Assembly: GCA_013112635.1 (NCBI GenBank)
Contig: JABFGF010000006.1
Coordinates: 248,001 to 312,000 of the forward strand
DNA length: 64,000 nt
Direction of reading: 5' to 3'
Source: Calditrichota bacterium
Lineage (GTDB): Bacteria > Calditrichota > Calditrichia > Calditrichales > J004
Shown here: positions 26,934 to 35,403 of the stretch, one piece after another
How positions within the stretch are numbered: position 1 is the stretch's first letter
Layout: every line of letters starts with the position of its first letter
Program-made: the position numbers and the translations under genes
The notes under the pieces: model-generated
Seen by the model: only the letters and a program-made list of their open reading frames with translations
What the model was told of the DNA's origin: nothing
Database searches by the model: none

Positions 26934-27868
26934 TTAATGACGAAATCTAATTATTTTTATTGTGTTGTTGTTTGATGAAGTTAAAACAGAGTTTCCATCT
27001 TGAGAAAAAGTCGCCGCTTTATAAACAACTTTGCCAATTTCACCAATTGTTTTAATCAATGTTCCGTTGCTTTTCCATATTTTTACGGTCGCATCTTCAC
27101 TTGCCGTTAAAATGTATTGCCCGTCTTTTGAAAACTCCGCCTTAGCTATTTCTCCTGAATGTGCTGCAAAGGAGGAAATTAATTCACCGTCTGTTGTCCA
27201 CAACGCCAGGGTCTTATCAAAACTTGCAGTCATTATTCTTTTTCCATCTGGTGAAAAAGAAGCAGAAACTACACCGCTGGTATGATGTTTATTGTTTTCT
27301 TTTTGTTGCCGTTGATATCCCAGATAGAAACAGTTTTGTCACAACTACCAAGGACAATAGAGCTGTTATCTGGTGAAAATGATGCCTGGTAAATTGTGCA
27401 GGAATGTCCTTTAAACTCTCTGATAAATTCACCTTCGGAAGTCCACAACTTTGCGCTATTATCACCTCCACCACTTAAAATGTATTTTCCATCATTCGAG
27501 TAGGTAACGGATTTTACATATATTGCATCGGCCTTAACGGTCTTAATTTTTGTGCCTTCAATATCCCAAATAATAAAAGTCTCGTCACTCCCCGCAGTAA
27601 TAAATCTTTTGCTATCGGGTGAGAACACCAAGTCGTTGACACTTCTTTTATGGTCAGTGATTTTTAAGATTATATTTCCGCTGTTATCCCACAAAATTGC
27701 TTTGTCATCATCACTTCCCGATAAAATATATTTGCCATCCGGCGATTGTGTAATTCCTATAATCGTCTCTGAATGCCCGACAAACTTATTAGGAGTCGCG
27801 CTGGTTTGGGCATAGACGATCACATGAAGTATTAAAAATAATGATAGGCAGTGTAAACATTTTTTCAT
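26934..27868 (-). pseudogene. Frameshifted WD40-repeat exported protein
   Basis: Two reading frames together make one propeller. The first (27269-27868) has a signal peptide and blades such as SPDGKYILSGSDDDKAILWD, SPDSKRFITAGSDETFIIWD and SPDNSSIVLGSCDKTVSIWD. It then ends after KKKTINIIPAV. In the other frame the next blade continues as KHHTSGVVSASFSPDGKRIM, TASFDKTLALW and two more blades to 26934. One base appears missing near 27285-27300. Whether this is a real mutation or a sequencing error in an A-rich run cannot be told here. If intact it would be a seven-bladed periplasmic protein. Confidence 0.8.
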
Positions 27869-28021
27869 AATGGATTAGCAAACTAAAAGCTCATATTCGA
27901 ATCGCTGATAACATAGCCATAAACGAACAAAGATATCTCTGCAAAACAGCAAGCATTCGAAAACGAGAACGAGATTAACAGTATTGAAATGAATGTATTA
28001 TTTGAATTGTAATAGCAGGTG

Positions 28022-29218
28022 TTAATTTAAATACATTGTTACCAAGAACGCTAAAACGGAAATGATAATTCCAAACATAAACACATTATACGCAACACTG
28101 AGAAAGCGGTATTTTTTGTTTAATACCAATCCAAGAAAATAAATATCACGGATAAGGTTGCTGTATAAATAATCCCGGTCTTCCATAAGCTCTTTCATGC
28201 CAAATTCATAATCTTCAAGTGGCATAGTGTAAAAATTTCCAAAAAAGAGCAGGTTACCGCGCCGGTTTTCGATGTCACTTCTGGTGAGGCCAAGTTTTGT
28301 AACCTTGGGTCTAGTGGATAGTGTTGCAAAAACTATTGTGAGGACACAAACTAATAAAAGAATACCTACCGGAACTAGTAGGAAACGCTGAACATCTAAA
28401 TTTTCAATTAAAAATGAAAGGATGATTGAAATAATCAGGGCGCTAATGCTGATTAATGTATTAGCCTTTGAATCGGCCATGGAACTTAAACTGAGATGGT
28501 TCCGCGATGTTGTTCTAAAAACTGTTTCAACACCACGCTCAGATGATTTTATGCGGTCGAGTTTCTTCAAATCCTTTGGAGATAATGCAGACTCCTTTTG
28601 TTTTTTAGGAGCCACTCCACTCTCTAATTCATCAAGCTTTTTGTTTATCCTTTTCAAGTTAGATGCAATTTTGGGTTGCCAGTTTTCTTTGGCATAATCA
28701 GAAAAATATTGTGCTTTTTCATAAAAATTCTTGTCTATTTCCAGCCATTCTTTATCGCTAAATGATTTTTTACAGATAGCGTTTATTTCTTTTCGAAACA
28801 ATTCTCCGCGTTTTAAACCAGATTTTTTTGCCAGATGTGCAAGATCAGCATCTTTTAAAATTTTCTCAAGATTCGTTTCAGGGATTTCGCCTAATGTGGT
28901 TTTTAGAATGAGTTGTTTTATAGTTTGAATATCTTCAGGAGGGTAATTTTTACTTGTTAAAAATTCTTCAGCAATTTCAATACTTTTTTGTTCATGATTT
29001 TTATAGTCCACAGTGTACCCAGTATCATGGAACCAGGCAGCAATAGTTAACACTTCTTTTTCTTTTTCTTCAAGACTTGAATATTCGCATATTTCTAGAA
29101 CAGCATTTACGGTTTGCTGAGTATGCTTTAAACTATGGAAATAAAAATCTTCTGTTAATTTTTCGATTAACAGATCCGTAACAAAAACACGGGTCTCTTC
29201 AATAATATTATTCATCAT
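28022..29218 (-). CDS. HD phosphohydrolase domain fused to Pycsar-effector-type membrane domain (PycTM)
   Basis: 398 residues. About 15-135 is an HD domain (His32, AAWFHDTGY with His64-Asp65, and KDADLAHL with Asp123). A charged linker (about 190-235) precedes a PycTM/DUF5706 domain: RNHLSLSSMADSKANTLISI, two membrane helices, LGLTRSDIENRRGNLLFFGN and a final helix near the C-terminus. In Pycsar defence, PycTM-type effectors respond to cCMP or cUMP. Here no pyrimidine cyclase lies beside it, so the function is open; nucleotide hydrolysis with membrane gating is plausible. Confidence 0.88.
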   Translation of the reverse strand: MMNNIIEETRVFVTDLLIEKLTEDFYFHSLKHTQQTVNAVLEICEYSSLEEKEKEVLTIAAWFHDTGYTVDYKNHEQKSIEIAEEFLTSKNYPPEDIQTIKQLILKTTLGEIPETNLEKILKDADLAHLAKKSGLKRGELFRKEINAICKKSFSDKEWLEIDKNFYEKAQYFSDYAKENWQPKIASNLKRINKKLDELESGVAPKKQKESALSPKDLKKLDRIKSSERGVETVFRTTSRNHLSLSSMADSKANTLISISALIISIILSFLIENLDVQRFLLVPVGILLLVCVLTIVFATLSTRPKVTKLGLTRSDIENRRGNLLFFGNFYTMPLEDYEFGMKELMEDRDYLYSNLIRDIYFLGLVLNKKYRFLSVAYNVFMFGIIISVLAFLVTMYLN

Positions 29219-29455
29219 TTCCCTGGCTGCTTAATGAGATAAAACAAAGTAGTTATTTTGATTAATGTGTGCAAAGGATTCTTAAGCTGTTATTTCAAAA
29301 ATGTTTCTTTTTCTGTTCAATTTAACTTTCGTCATTATTTTCAATTATAAGCAGTATATTTCATAATAAATATTTCATCAATTCAGTTTCTCTCGTATTT
29401 TTACACTCTTAGTGATTTTGTTAAGATCTTTATTTTTGAATTTCTGGAGTGTTAA

Positions 29456-30103
29456 ATGAAAATTACACGCAGCCAGGAAGATTATCTTAAAATAATCTGG
29501 CATCTGCAACAACAAACTATAAAGGCTAATGCCAAATTGGTTGCGGACAAATTGAGTGTTAAACCGCCTACGGTTTTATCCATGTTCCGGCAGTTGGAAA
29601 AATGCAATCTAATAACTTATAATAAATCAGATGGGGCATTATTATCAGTTAAAGGCGAAGAGATTGCCCGCAAGCTTGTTCGTAAACACCGGCTCGTTGA
29701 GACTTTTTTAGAAACAGTGCTGGAGATGGATGACCAACATATCCACGAAGAGGCTGAAAAACTGGAACATGTCATTTCGGATCAATTAATGTACCGCATC
29801 GATGCTTATCTTGGTTTCCCGGATAAAGATCCGCATGGATCGCCTATTCCATCCTGGGATAAAGTTGTGCAACACATAAAACTTAATGAAGTGAAACTAA
29901 ATGAATCATTTACAATTCATCAAAATGATTTTACTTCAGTTGAGAAAAAGTATTACAAAAAACCGGGTTTAGTTCCGGGGTCTATTTGGACACTGGATGA
30001 AATACCGCCTGGTAAAGGCTGTTATTTGCTCGCCAACGGCAAAAAATTTCTGGCAATTCCCGAAGCAACGGCCCAAAAAATACTCGTAACTATCCGAAAA
30101 TAA
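29456..30103 (+). CDS. DtxR/MntR family metal-dependent regulator
   Basis: 215 residues: ITRSQEDYLKIIWHLQQQTI and AKLVADKLSVKPPTVLSMFR form the winged helix, with the dimerisation/metal region RKHRLVETFLETVLEMDDQH and HEEAEKLEHVISDQLMYRID, and a C-terminal SH3-like FeoA domain (GSIWTLDEIPPGKGCYLLAN). Family members repress metal uptake genes when Fe or Mn is bound. No metal transporter is adjacent, so targets lie elsewhere. Cys/His/Glu ligands of the primary site appear conserved. Confidence 0.92.
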   Translation: MKITRSQEDYLKIIWHLQQQTIKANAKLVADKLSVKPPTVLSMFRQLEKCNLITYNKSDGALLSVKGEEIARKLVRKHRLVETFLETVLEMDDQHIHEEAEKLEHVISDQLMYRIDAYLGFPDKDPHGSPIPSWDKVVQHIKLNEVKLNESFTIHQNDFTSVEKKYYKKPGLVPGSIWTLDEIPPGKGCYLLANGKKFLAIPEATAQKILVTIRK

Positions 30104-30143
30104 ATTTGCTCGTTGAAATAGCATCTTATAATTTTTACACTTA

Positions 30144-30530
30144 GTGGAAAATCAAAATTCTGAATGGATTCAGGAGGTTGTATTTAAAGAGAGTGTCATG
30201 TCCTCCTTAGTGCAGTTTATTAAATATGAAATATTGCTGATTTTAATTGGCTTTATAGTGGTTATTATTTTCCAGGTATTTAATGGCCGAATAAATCTGC
30301 AAAGTTTGTTGCGCGATAAAAAATCCAGGAAGTTAAGCTCAGGACGGATGCAACAGCTCTTTTTTACATTGATAATCTCTCTGCACTATTTATATCTCAC
30401 GTTTAAAAACCCATCGGCTTTCCCTGAAATAGAACAAACATATTTATATCTGCTTGCCGGTAGTGGTTTTGTTTACTTAGGTGGGAAAGCCCGTTCCATA
30501 GGTTGGTTGGTAAAAAAATATTTTAGATAA
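30144..30530 (+). CDS. Small two-helix membrane protein, paralogue A
   Basis: 128 residues. A GTG at 30144 is the longest start; an ATG at 30198 is possible. A membrane helix (about 27-48) is followed by FNGRINLQSLLRDKKSR, KLSSGRMQQLFFTLIISLHY, NPSAFPEIEQTYLYLLAGSG and a second helical stretch. The order helix, G-x-I-x-L-x-x-L, L-S-x-x-R-x-Q-x-L-x-F-T, P-x-x-F-P-E and helix is shared with the next gene. Family unknown to me. Confidence 0.65.
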   Translation: MENQNSEWIQEVVFKESVMSSLVQFIKYEILLILIGFIVVIIFQVFNGRINLQSLLRDKKSRKLSSGRMQQLFFTLIISLHYLYLTFKNPSAFPEIEQTYLYLLAGSGFVYLGGKARSIGWLVKKYFR

Positions 30531-30559
30531 AAGTCATTGTCCTAAATCCGGGAGGAAAT

Positions 30560-30892
30560 ATGGAAAGTTTAGCATTGATTGTTGGTTGGATTATTGCTGT
30601 TTTTATTGGCGTTTTGGGGATAATCATCCTTGTTTATGTAATAAAAGGAAAAATAGACCTGACTAAATTAATTAGCGAAAAAGATGGATCGGCCAGTCTT
30701 TCACGTTTTCAGTTTTTAATATTTACCTTTGTAATTGCTGCCAGTTTGCTGATAATTGTAGTAAGCCAAAATCCACCTGGTTTTCCGGAATCAATACCAT
30801 CTGAGATATTCATTTTACTTGGCATCAGCGGTGGAACATATGTGATATCCAAAGGGATCCAAAAAAGTGCAGAAGATAAGGACACAAACTAA
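30560..30892 (+). CDS. Small two-helix membrane protein, paralogue B
   Basis: 110 residues, preceded by GGGAGGA. A membrane helix (about 6-28) is followed by GKIDLTKLISEKDGSAS, LSRFQFLIFTFVIAASLLII, NPPGFPESIPSEIFILLGIS and GGTYVISKGIQ. It aligns with the preceding gene along its whole length, so the two are tandem paralogues, 29 bases apart, and may form a heteromer. Function unknown. Confidence 0.7.
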   Translation: MESLALIVGWIIAVFIGVLGIIILVYVIKGKIDLTKLISEKDGSASLSRFQFLIFTFVIAASLLIIVVSQNPPGFPESIPSEIFILLGISGGTYVISKGIQKSAEDKDTN

Positions 30893-30907
30893 TAAACGGA
30901 GTTATTT

Positions 30908-31387
30908 TTGAAAAAGGTACTATTCATCTGTTTGGGTAATATTTGCAGATCACCCAGCGCAGAAGCGGTTATGAATGCAAAATTAAAAGCAGCAAATTTG
31001 CAAGATAAAATTATTACAGATTCTGCCGGCATTATTGGTTGGCATTCCGGTGAGCCAGCGGACCATAGAATGAAAAGCCATGCAATAAAAAGGGGATATG
31101 ACTTAACCAGTATTTCCAGGCAATTTAATCCGGAAATTGACTTTGACAAATTTGATTATATAATTGGCATGGATCATGAAAACATGCGTGATTTACGTGG
31201 AATGGATCCTGACCAAAAGTATAAAAATAAAATATTTTTAATGACCGGTTTCTGTCAATCCATCCCAGCGGAGGTTGTTCCAGATCCATATTACGGCGGC
31301 TCATCGGGATTTGAAACTGTCCTGGACATTTTGGATGATGCTTGTGATGGATTGTTGGAACATATAAAAAATAATAGTGAAGAATGA
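30908..31387 (+). CDS. Low-molecular-weight protein tyrosine phosphatase
   Basis: 159 residues starting from a TTG with GGAG upstream. The P-loop CLGNICRSPSAEAV (Cys8, Arg14) opens the protein and the general acid lies in VPDPYYGG. Complete length for the family. Dephosphorylates tyrosine (or arginine) residues, often controlling exopolysaccharide export, but no partner kinase is adjacent. It sits 15 bases after the membrane paralogue pair. Confidence 0.94.
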   Translation: MKKVLFICLGNICRSPSAEAVMNAKLKAANLQDKIITDSAGIIGWHSGEPADHRMKSHAIKRGYDLTSISRQFNPEIDFDKFDYIIGMDHENMRDLRGMDPDQKYKNKIFLMTGFCQSIPAEVVPDPYYGGSSGFETVLDILDDACDGLLEHIKNNSEE

Positions 31388-31438
31388 TCAGATATCATAA
31401 AGCCGCAATTGATTTTACAAATCTAATAATCTTTTAAA

Positions 31439-32299
31439 ATGAAAAATGTAATTCATAAAATTGAGGATTGGGCTCAGGAGAAAATTATTTCCCATGAATC
31501 TATCGGTGGTGGCTCCATTGCGGATTCCAAAAAGATAAAAACAGAATCCGGTAAGGAATATTTTTTAAAGACAGGGGCCCAAAATCCGGGTATGTTTCCT
31601 GCCGAGGCAAATGGCTTAATGGAACTGGAACGTGCAGCGGTCATTCGTATACCTCATGTTTTTTTAGCTGATGAGGATTTCTTGTTAATTGAATTTATCC
31701 AGGCGGGCCCAAAAGTAAGCCGTTTCTTTGAAGATTTTGGACGTCAATTTGCGCGGCTTCATAGGGTTAAAGGGAAGCAATTTGGTTTTAAGGAAAACAA
31801 CTTCATTGGCCATACACCTCAGGAAAATATTCCGAACGAAAACCAGGCCAAAGATTGGGTAACTTTCTATTATGAAAAACGTCTGTTATTCCAATTTAAA
31901 CTTGCTGAACAGCAAAATCTAACATCTTCAAAACTCAATGATGGTTTTCAGTTGCTGGAAAATAAGATTGAATCAATTTTAGTGGGAAGAAATGAGCCGC
32001 CATGTTTGTTACATGGAGATTTGTGGAGTGGGAATTATCTGGCTGATGAAAAAGGCAATCCTGTAATAATTGACCCGGCAGTTTACTATGGTCACCGTGA
32101 AGCCGATCTTGCTATGACAAAGCTTTTTGGTGGGTTTTCCAGTTCTTTTTACCGGGCATACAATGAAACATATCCTCTTGAGGCAGGATTTGAGTATCGC
32201 GAAAATATTTACAAACTTTATCATGTTTTAAACCATTTGAATTTGTTTGGATTGGGCTATCAGCGACAGGCAGTGGATTTGTTGTGGAGCTATTTGTAA
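31439..32299 (+). CDS. Fructosamine kinase family protein
   Basis: 286 residues in the FN3K/aminoglycoside-phosphotransferase-like fold: ESIGGGSIADSKKIKTESGK, EYFLKTG (ATP lysine), LIEFIQAGPKVSRFFEDFGR, CLLHGDLWSGNYLADEKG (catalytic loop) and NPVIIDPAVYYGHREADLAM (metal Asp). It phosphorylates protein-bound ketoamines to start removal of glycation. The frame is complete; it is followed directly by a hypothetical gene three bases after the stop. Confidence 0.93.
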   Translation: MKNVIHKIEDWAQEKIISHESIGGGSIADSKKIKTESGKEYFLKTGAQNPGMFPAEANGLMELERAAVIRIPHVFLADEDFLLIEFIQAGPKVSRFFEDFGRQFARLHRVKGKQFGFKENNFIGHTPQENIPNENQAKDWVTFYYEKRLLFQFKLAEQQNLTSSKLNDGFQLLENKIESILVGRNEPPCLLHGDLWSGNYLADEKGNPVIIDPAVYYGHREADLAMTKLFGGFSSSFYRAYNETYPLEAGFEYRENIYKLYHVLNHLNLFGLGYQRQAVDLLWSYL

Positions 32300-32302
32300 T
32301 TA

Positions 32303-32653
32303 ATGAATGAATTGAAAATACTTGAGGATGCAAAAAAGTTATTAAAATCCCTTGAAGGAGAAAAAACCAAAGCTCAACCTTTATTGGCTTCTTTAATAGC
32401 CTCCTTAACTGAGATTGTGAATGTGGCTTATGATGAAGCTAAAGAAACGGAGGCGGGGCGCAGGTGGTTTTTCAATTTGGTAGAAAAAAGATCAATACCG
32501 GCTTTGGCACTTAAAGAGGCCAATATTAAAATGCTTCTTCAAGAATTTGATTATTCACTTCCTCAGGAAGAAATGATTGCAACAGCCAGAATTTATTTAC
32601 TTGAAATTGAAAGAATAATAAACAGTGGTAAAGGCAGATACATATCGGGATAA
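32303..32653 (+). CDS. Helical hypothetical protein
   Basis: 116 residues, helix-rich with no signal or membrane segment (NELKILEDAKKLLKSLEGEK, LLASLIASLTEIVNVAYDEA, ARIYLLEIERIINSGKGRY). Starts 3 bases after the fructosamine kinase stop, so it is translated from the same message. Family not recognised. Confidence 0.65.
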   Translation: MNELKILEDAKKLLKSLEGEKTKAQPLLASLIASLTEIVNVAYDEAKETEAGRRWFFNLVEKRSIPALALKEANIKMLLQEFDYSLPQEEMIATARIYLLEIERIINSGKGRYISG

Positions 32654-32724
32654 TTACCAACAAAGCCACTGTTGAGGTATGAAAAAATTGTTTTGGAAAA
32701 TGATTTAATGATGAGAGGTAGAAT

Positions 32725-32904
32725 ATGGAATTAAAAAAAAGAAAGCAGACCAAAAATCCAAATATCCAGCGTGAACCTTTTGAGAAAATTGTAAAAGATG
32801 TTTTTAATAAATACCGTGATAATGTGGTTTGTGCAAGCGATATTATGGATAGAATTATTGAAGATGTAACCGCAAAAATTCGTGATCAACTAAAGGAAGG
32901 CTAA
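32725..32904 (+). CDS. Small hypothetical protein (59 residues)
   Basis: Starts ATG at 32725 with GAGGT upstream. The product is charged and helical: MELKKRKQTKNPNIQREPFE, KIVKDVFNKYRDNVVCASDI and IEDVTAKIRDQLKEG. The clean RBS and position after the preceding gene, 71 bases downstream, support a real gene. Function unknown. Confidence 0.55.
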   Translation: MELKKRKQTKNPNIQREPFEKIVKDVFNKYRDNVVCASDIMDRIIEDVTAKIRDQLKEG

Positions 32905-32927
32905 AAGGCCAGAAGTGGTCATTTAAA

Positions 32928-33605
32928 TTAAGGTATATATTTTTTATTAATATTGTTATGCAATCCACACTCAGTTTTACCTAAACCTTGCCAACGGCCA
33001 GAACGCCCCTCGCCACGATCCGTACATTGTAAACACCCGACAGAATTATAGTCTTTTTCGTGCAGTGGATGAAGCGGGATTTTTAACTTCTTTAATTTTT
33101 CCGAAATAACATTCGGGTTTTCGTCAAAAAGAGGATTAAATTTCAGTATAGGTTTATCTACTTCAACAATTGCAGTTTTTTTTCGTTCAGCTGATTGATT
33201 CGCCATCAGTCCGGTTACCCATACTTTAAACTGGCTTTTTAAATTATCCATGGGTTTTACTTTGTTTATAAAACAGCAGGAATCCGGATCTGTTTTCCAG
33301 AGTTTTTCATATTCTGTAAAAGAGTGGTCTTCAAATTCAGGAGCTATTTCAACAATATTCAAACCGAAAATATCTGCCAGGTCATCCCTGTATTTCAAAG
33401 TGCTGCTAAAATGGAAACCTGTATTAATAAAATGAATATCCGGCTTTTTTTCAAAACGACTGATATGATAAAGAAGATAGGCAGAACTAATCCCGAATGA
33501 TGATGTGATCAAAATTTCTTCCGGTGAATAACAGGTAAAAATATATCTTATTCGCTCAGATATCGAAAGGTCGTTTAGCGTGTCGTTGCAGTGTTGAATG
33601 GGCAT
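32928..33605 (-). CDS. cysH: Phosphoadenylyl/adenylyl-sulfate reductase
   Basis: 225 residues. Seen are the nucleotide-binding start ILITSSFGISSAYLLYHISR, INTGFHFSSTLKYRDDL, the iron-sulfur pair Cys110-Cys111 in DPDSCCFINKVKP, Cys191-Cys194 in GCLQCTDRGEGRSGRWQGL, and the C-terminal reducing cysteine in TECGLH. The four 4Fe-4S cysteines point to the assimilatory APS reductase type using thioredoxin. It reduces APS to sulfite in cysteine synthesis. Monocistronic, divergent from the sigma-factor gene. Confidence 0.93.
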   Translation of the reverse strand: MPIQHCNDTLNDLSISERIRYIFTCYSPEEILITSSFGISSAYLLYHISRFEKKPDIHFINTGFHFSSTLKYRDDLADIFGLNIVEIAPEFEDHSFTEYEKLWKTDPDSCCFINKVKPMDNLKSQFKVWVTGLMANQSAERKKTAIVEVDKPILKFNPLFDENPNVISEKLKKLKIPLHPLHEKDYNSVGCLQCTDRGEGRSGRWQGLGKTECGLHNNINKKYIP

Positions 33606-33727
33606 GGGATTTTCCTGTATTCACAAATGCTTGGCGATGCTTTAGAAGGTTTAAATATATTATTCTGTTTTAACAAATTCAAAATTTTTATAAGATTAAT
33701 TTTCTTTTCTGTAGATTGTATTATTCA

Positions 33728-33756
33728 CGAAATTTTATTTTTAAATTGGCGTCAAA
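33728..33756 (+). promoter_or_regulatory. Possible ECF-type promoter of the sigma gene
   Basis: CGAAATT-N16-GTCAAA lies 42 bases before the sigma-factor ATG. The -10 half matches the other copies listed at 34345, 35334, 38780 and 41255, but the -35 half is weak. It would allow autoregulation. Confidence 0.35.
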
Positions 33757-33797
33757 CCAATAAAATCACAACAGTCAGAATTATACATTCTTATTTA

Positions 33798-34343
33798 ATG
33801 AATCAATCGATTGATTTCAGATCAATAGTTGAAGCGCATCAGGAAAAGGTTCGTAATACCTGCTTTCGTTTTGTAAAAAACAAAGAAGATGCGGATGATG
33901 TTGCACAGGAAGTTTTTATCCAGGTATATGAGTCCCTTACTCATTTTCGTGAGGAGGCTGAATTATCAACCTGGATATATCGTATTGCTGTAAATAAGTC
34001 GTTGGATTTTATCCGCAAGAAGAAACGTAAAAAACGTTTTGCGCAGCTTACTTCACTTTTTGGGTTTAATGAGGATAATGAGGAAATTATCCTTCCGGCA
34101 GATGATAACCCACAACAGGACATAGAGCAGAAAGAACGTAAACTGGTTTTAGATTCGGCCTTAGAACAATTACCAGAGAATCAAAGAACTGCAATCACTC
34201 TAAGCAAATACGAAGGCTTTAGTAATAAAGAAATTGCTGAGATTATGGCTATGTCCATTTCGGCCGTTGAGGCACTAATGCACCGTGCTAAAAAGAATTT
34301 ACAGAAGTTGTTATTCAATCATTTTGAAAAAAATATTAGATAG
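33798..34343 (+). CDS. ECF RNA polymerase sigma factor
   Basis: 181 residues from the ATG at 33798 (MNQSIDFRSIVEAHQEKV); a much longer open frame upstream is AT-rich and unlike coding. Sigma2 covers FVKNKEDADDVAQEVFIQVY and ELSTWIYRIAVNKSLDFIRK, sigma4 covers ALEQLPENQRTAITLSKYEG and FSNKEIAEIMAMSISAVEAL, and HRAKKNLQKLL closes it. Domain 3 is missing, as in ECF factors. A membrane protein that looks like an anti-sigma factor follows 49 bases later. Targets are suggested by the repeated promoter motif. Confidence 0.93.
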   Translation: MNQSIDFRSIVEAHQEKVRNTCFRFVKNKEDADDVAQEVFIQVYESLTHFREEAELSTWIYRIAVNKSLDFIRKKKRKKRFAQLTSLFGFNEDNEEIILPADDNPQQDIEQKERKLVLDSALEQLPENQRTAITLSKYEGFSNKEIAEIMAMSISAVEALMHRAKKNLQKLLFNHFEKNIR

Positions 34344-34344
34344 C

Positions 34345-34373
34345 GCATGTTTCAAATAAAGAATGACGTCCAA
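34345..34373 (+). promoter_or_regulatory. Candidate ECF promoter (anti-sigma gene)
   Basis: GCATGTT-N16-GTCCAA, between the sigma stop and the next gene. One base longer spacer than the three best copies. Confidence 0.4.
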
Positions 34374-34392
34374 GTAATTGAAGGCAAAAAAA

Positions 34393-34719
34393 ATGAATAA
34401 AAAAGAAAAAATCGAACAACAAATAAATAAGACGCTGGATCAGTTTGACAATGCTGAACAGCTTCCACCAAATCCTTATTTTTACACACGCGTTCAAGCG
34501 CACATCGATGAGCGAAAGAATAAGAGAACCGTTTTCGCTGCAATCCTGAAGCCGGCTTTGTTCACTACTTTAGTTGTGATTAACCTGAGTACGGCTTTCT
34601 GGTATATGAACGCTGATGATCAGCTTAATCAGGTTGATACTCGTGAAGAATTAATTGAATTGCTGGGAAGCGATTTAAATGTGGACAATAATCAAAGTAA
34701 CTTCCTCGATTTTAAATAG
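34393..34719 (+). CDS. Small single-pass membrane protein, probable anti-sigma factor
   Basis: 108 residues from the ATG at 34393. The N-terminal cytoplasmic part is charged (EKIEQQINKTLDQFDNAEQL, PPNPYFYTRVQAHIDE), followed by one membrane helix (AAILKPALFTTLVVINLSTA) and a short periplasmic tail with an acidic patch (REELIELLGSDLNVD). No zinc HxxxCxxC motif. Position right after the sigma factor and topology suggest an anti-sigma factor; this is inference. Confidence 0.6.
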   Translation: MNKKEKIEQQINKTLDQFDNAEQLPPNPYFYTRVQAHIDERKNKRTVFAAILKPALFTTLVVINLSTAFWYMNADDQLNQVDTREELIELLGSDLNVDNNQSNFLDFK

Positions 34720-34728
34720 GAAAACAAA

Positions 34729-35256
34729 ATGGATATTTTTAAGCAAAACCGCTATTTGTGGATCACAGTAATTGTTCTGTTAATTATGAATTTTGCTGCA
34801 CTAACACTTTTATGGGTCGGCAGACCAGAAGGACCAAGGCCGAACAGAGGTCCATATAACCGTTTAGATAAACAAAACCGAACGAAAGAATTGTTGGAGA
34901 AGGAACTTGGCTTTGATGAAAAACAGACAAAACAATATTTGAAACTACGCCAGCAACACCAAGATCAAATGCGGCTATTAGAACGTGAAATCCGGCAAAT
35001 AAAAAAACAAATGTTTGACGAAGTATTACATGATAATCATCAAAATGAGTTGTCTGATTCGCTGTTGGCCCTGGCTCAGGAAAAACAGGCCCAAATTGAG
35101 CAAATTACTTTTCAGCATTTTTTGGATTTAAAAAGATTGTGTAAACCGGATCAACAAGATAAACTTAAATTATTGATGCGCCAGGTTTTCCGGCAGGGTC
35201 CTGCACAAAGACGACCGGACGCAGAAAGACCCGGGCCACCGCCACCCCGCCCATAA
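34729..35256 (+). CDS. Spy/CpxP-like periplasmic protein (heavy-metal-sensor type)
   Basis: 175 residues: an N-terminal membrane anchor (RYLWITVIVLLIMNFAALTL), then helix-rich LEKELGFDEKQTKQYLKLRQ, MRLLEREIRQIKKQMFDEVL and a C-terminal proline/arginine-rich tail. The long helix pattern matches LTXXQ-type Spy/CpxP or CnrX-like envelope sensors. It may deliver a periplasmic signal to the anti-sigma factor, as CnrX does with CnrYH. Third gene of the sigma operon; a terminator follows. Confidence 0.7.
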   Translation: MDIFKQNRYLWITVIVLLIMNFAALTLLWVGRPEGPRPNRGPYNRLDKQNRTKELLEKELGFDEKQTKQYLKLRQQHQDQMRLLEREIRQIKKQMFDEVLHDNHQNELSDSLLALAQEKQAQIEQITFQHFLDLKRLCKPDQQDKLKLLMRQVFRQGPAQRRPDAERPGPPPPRP

Positions 35257-35280
35257 TCCGGATCATAGATTTTTGGTATG

Positions 35281-35309
35281 AAGCCTTTCATCAAATGAAG
35301 GGCTTTTTT
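35281..35309 (+). terminator. Intrinsic terminator of the sigma operon
   Basis: AAGCCTTTCAT pairs with ATGAAGGGCTT around a CAA loop, followed by six T. It separates the sigma operon from the exporter genes. Confidence 0.88.
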
Positions 35310-35333
35310 GTTTATAACATCTTTTAACCACCC

Positions 35334-35361
35334 GCAAGTTTTTTCAAGAACCCACGTCTAA
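35334..35361 (+). promoter_or_regulatory. Candidate ECF promoter of the MacAB-type operon
   Basis: GCAAGTT-N15-GTCTAA. The spacing and -10 wording equal the Escherichia coli sigma-E consensus (GGAACTT-N15-GTCTAA). The adaptor ATG lies 42 bases downstream. Confidence 0.6.
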
Positions 35362-35403
35362 TCCTTTAAATAGCTTAATTAAACTATAAAGGAGCTGATT
35401 AAC

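Noticed and set aside
26934-27268. Separate small WD40 gene
   Set aside because: It lacks a signal peptide and RBS, and its blades continue those of the upstream frame, so one frameshifted gene is simpler.
28022-29218. Complete Pycsar defence system
   Set aside because: Only the effector-type domain is present; no pyrimidine cyclase is next to it on either side.
33591-33797. N-terminal extension of the sigma factor
   Set aside because: The first 69 codons of the long frame are AT-rich, overlap the divergent cysH start and hold the possible promoter; the sigma fold begins at 33798.
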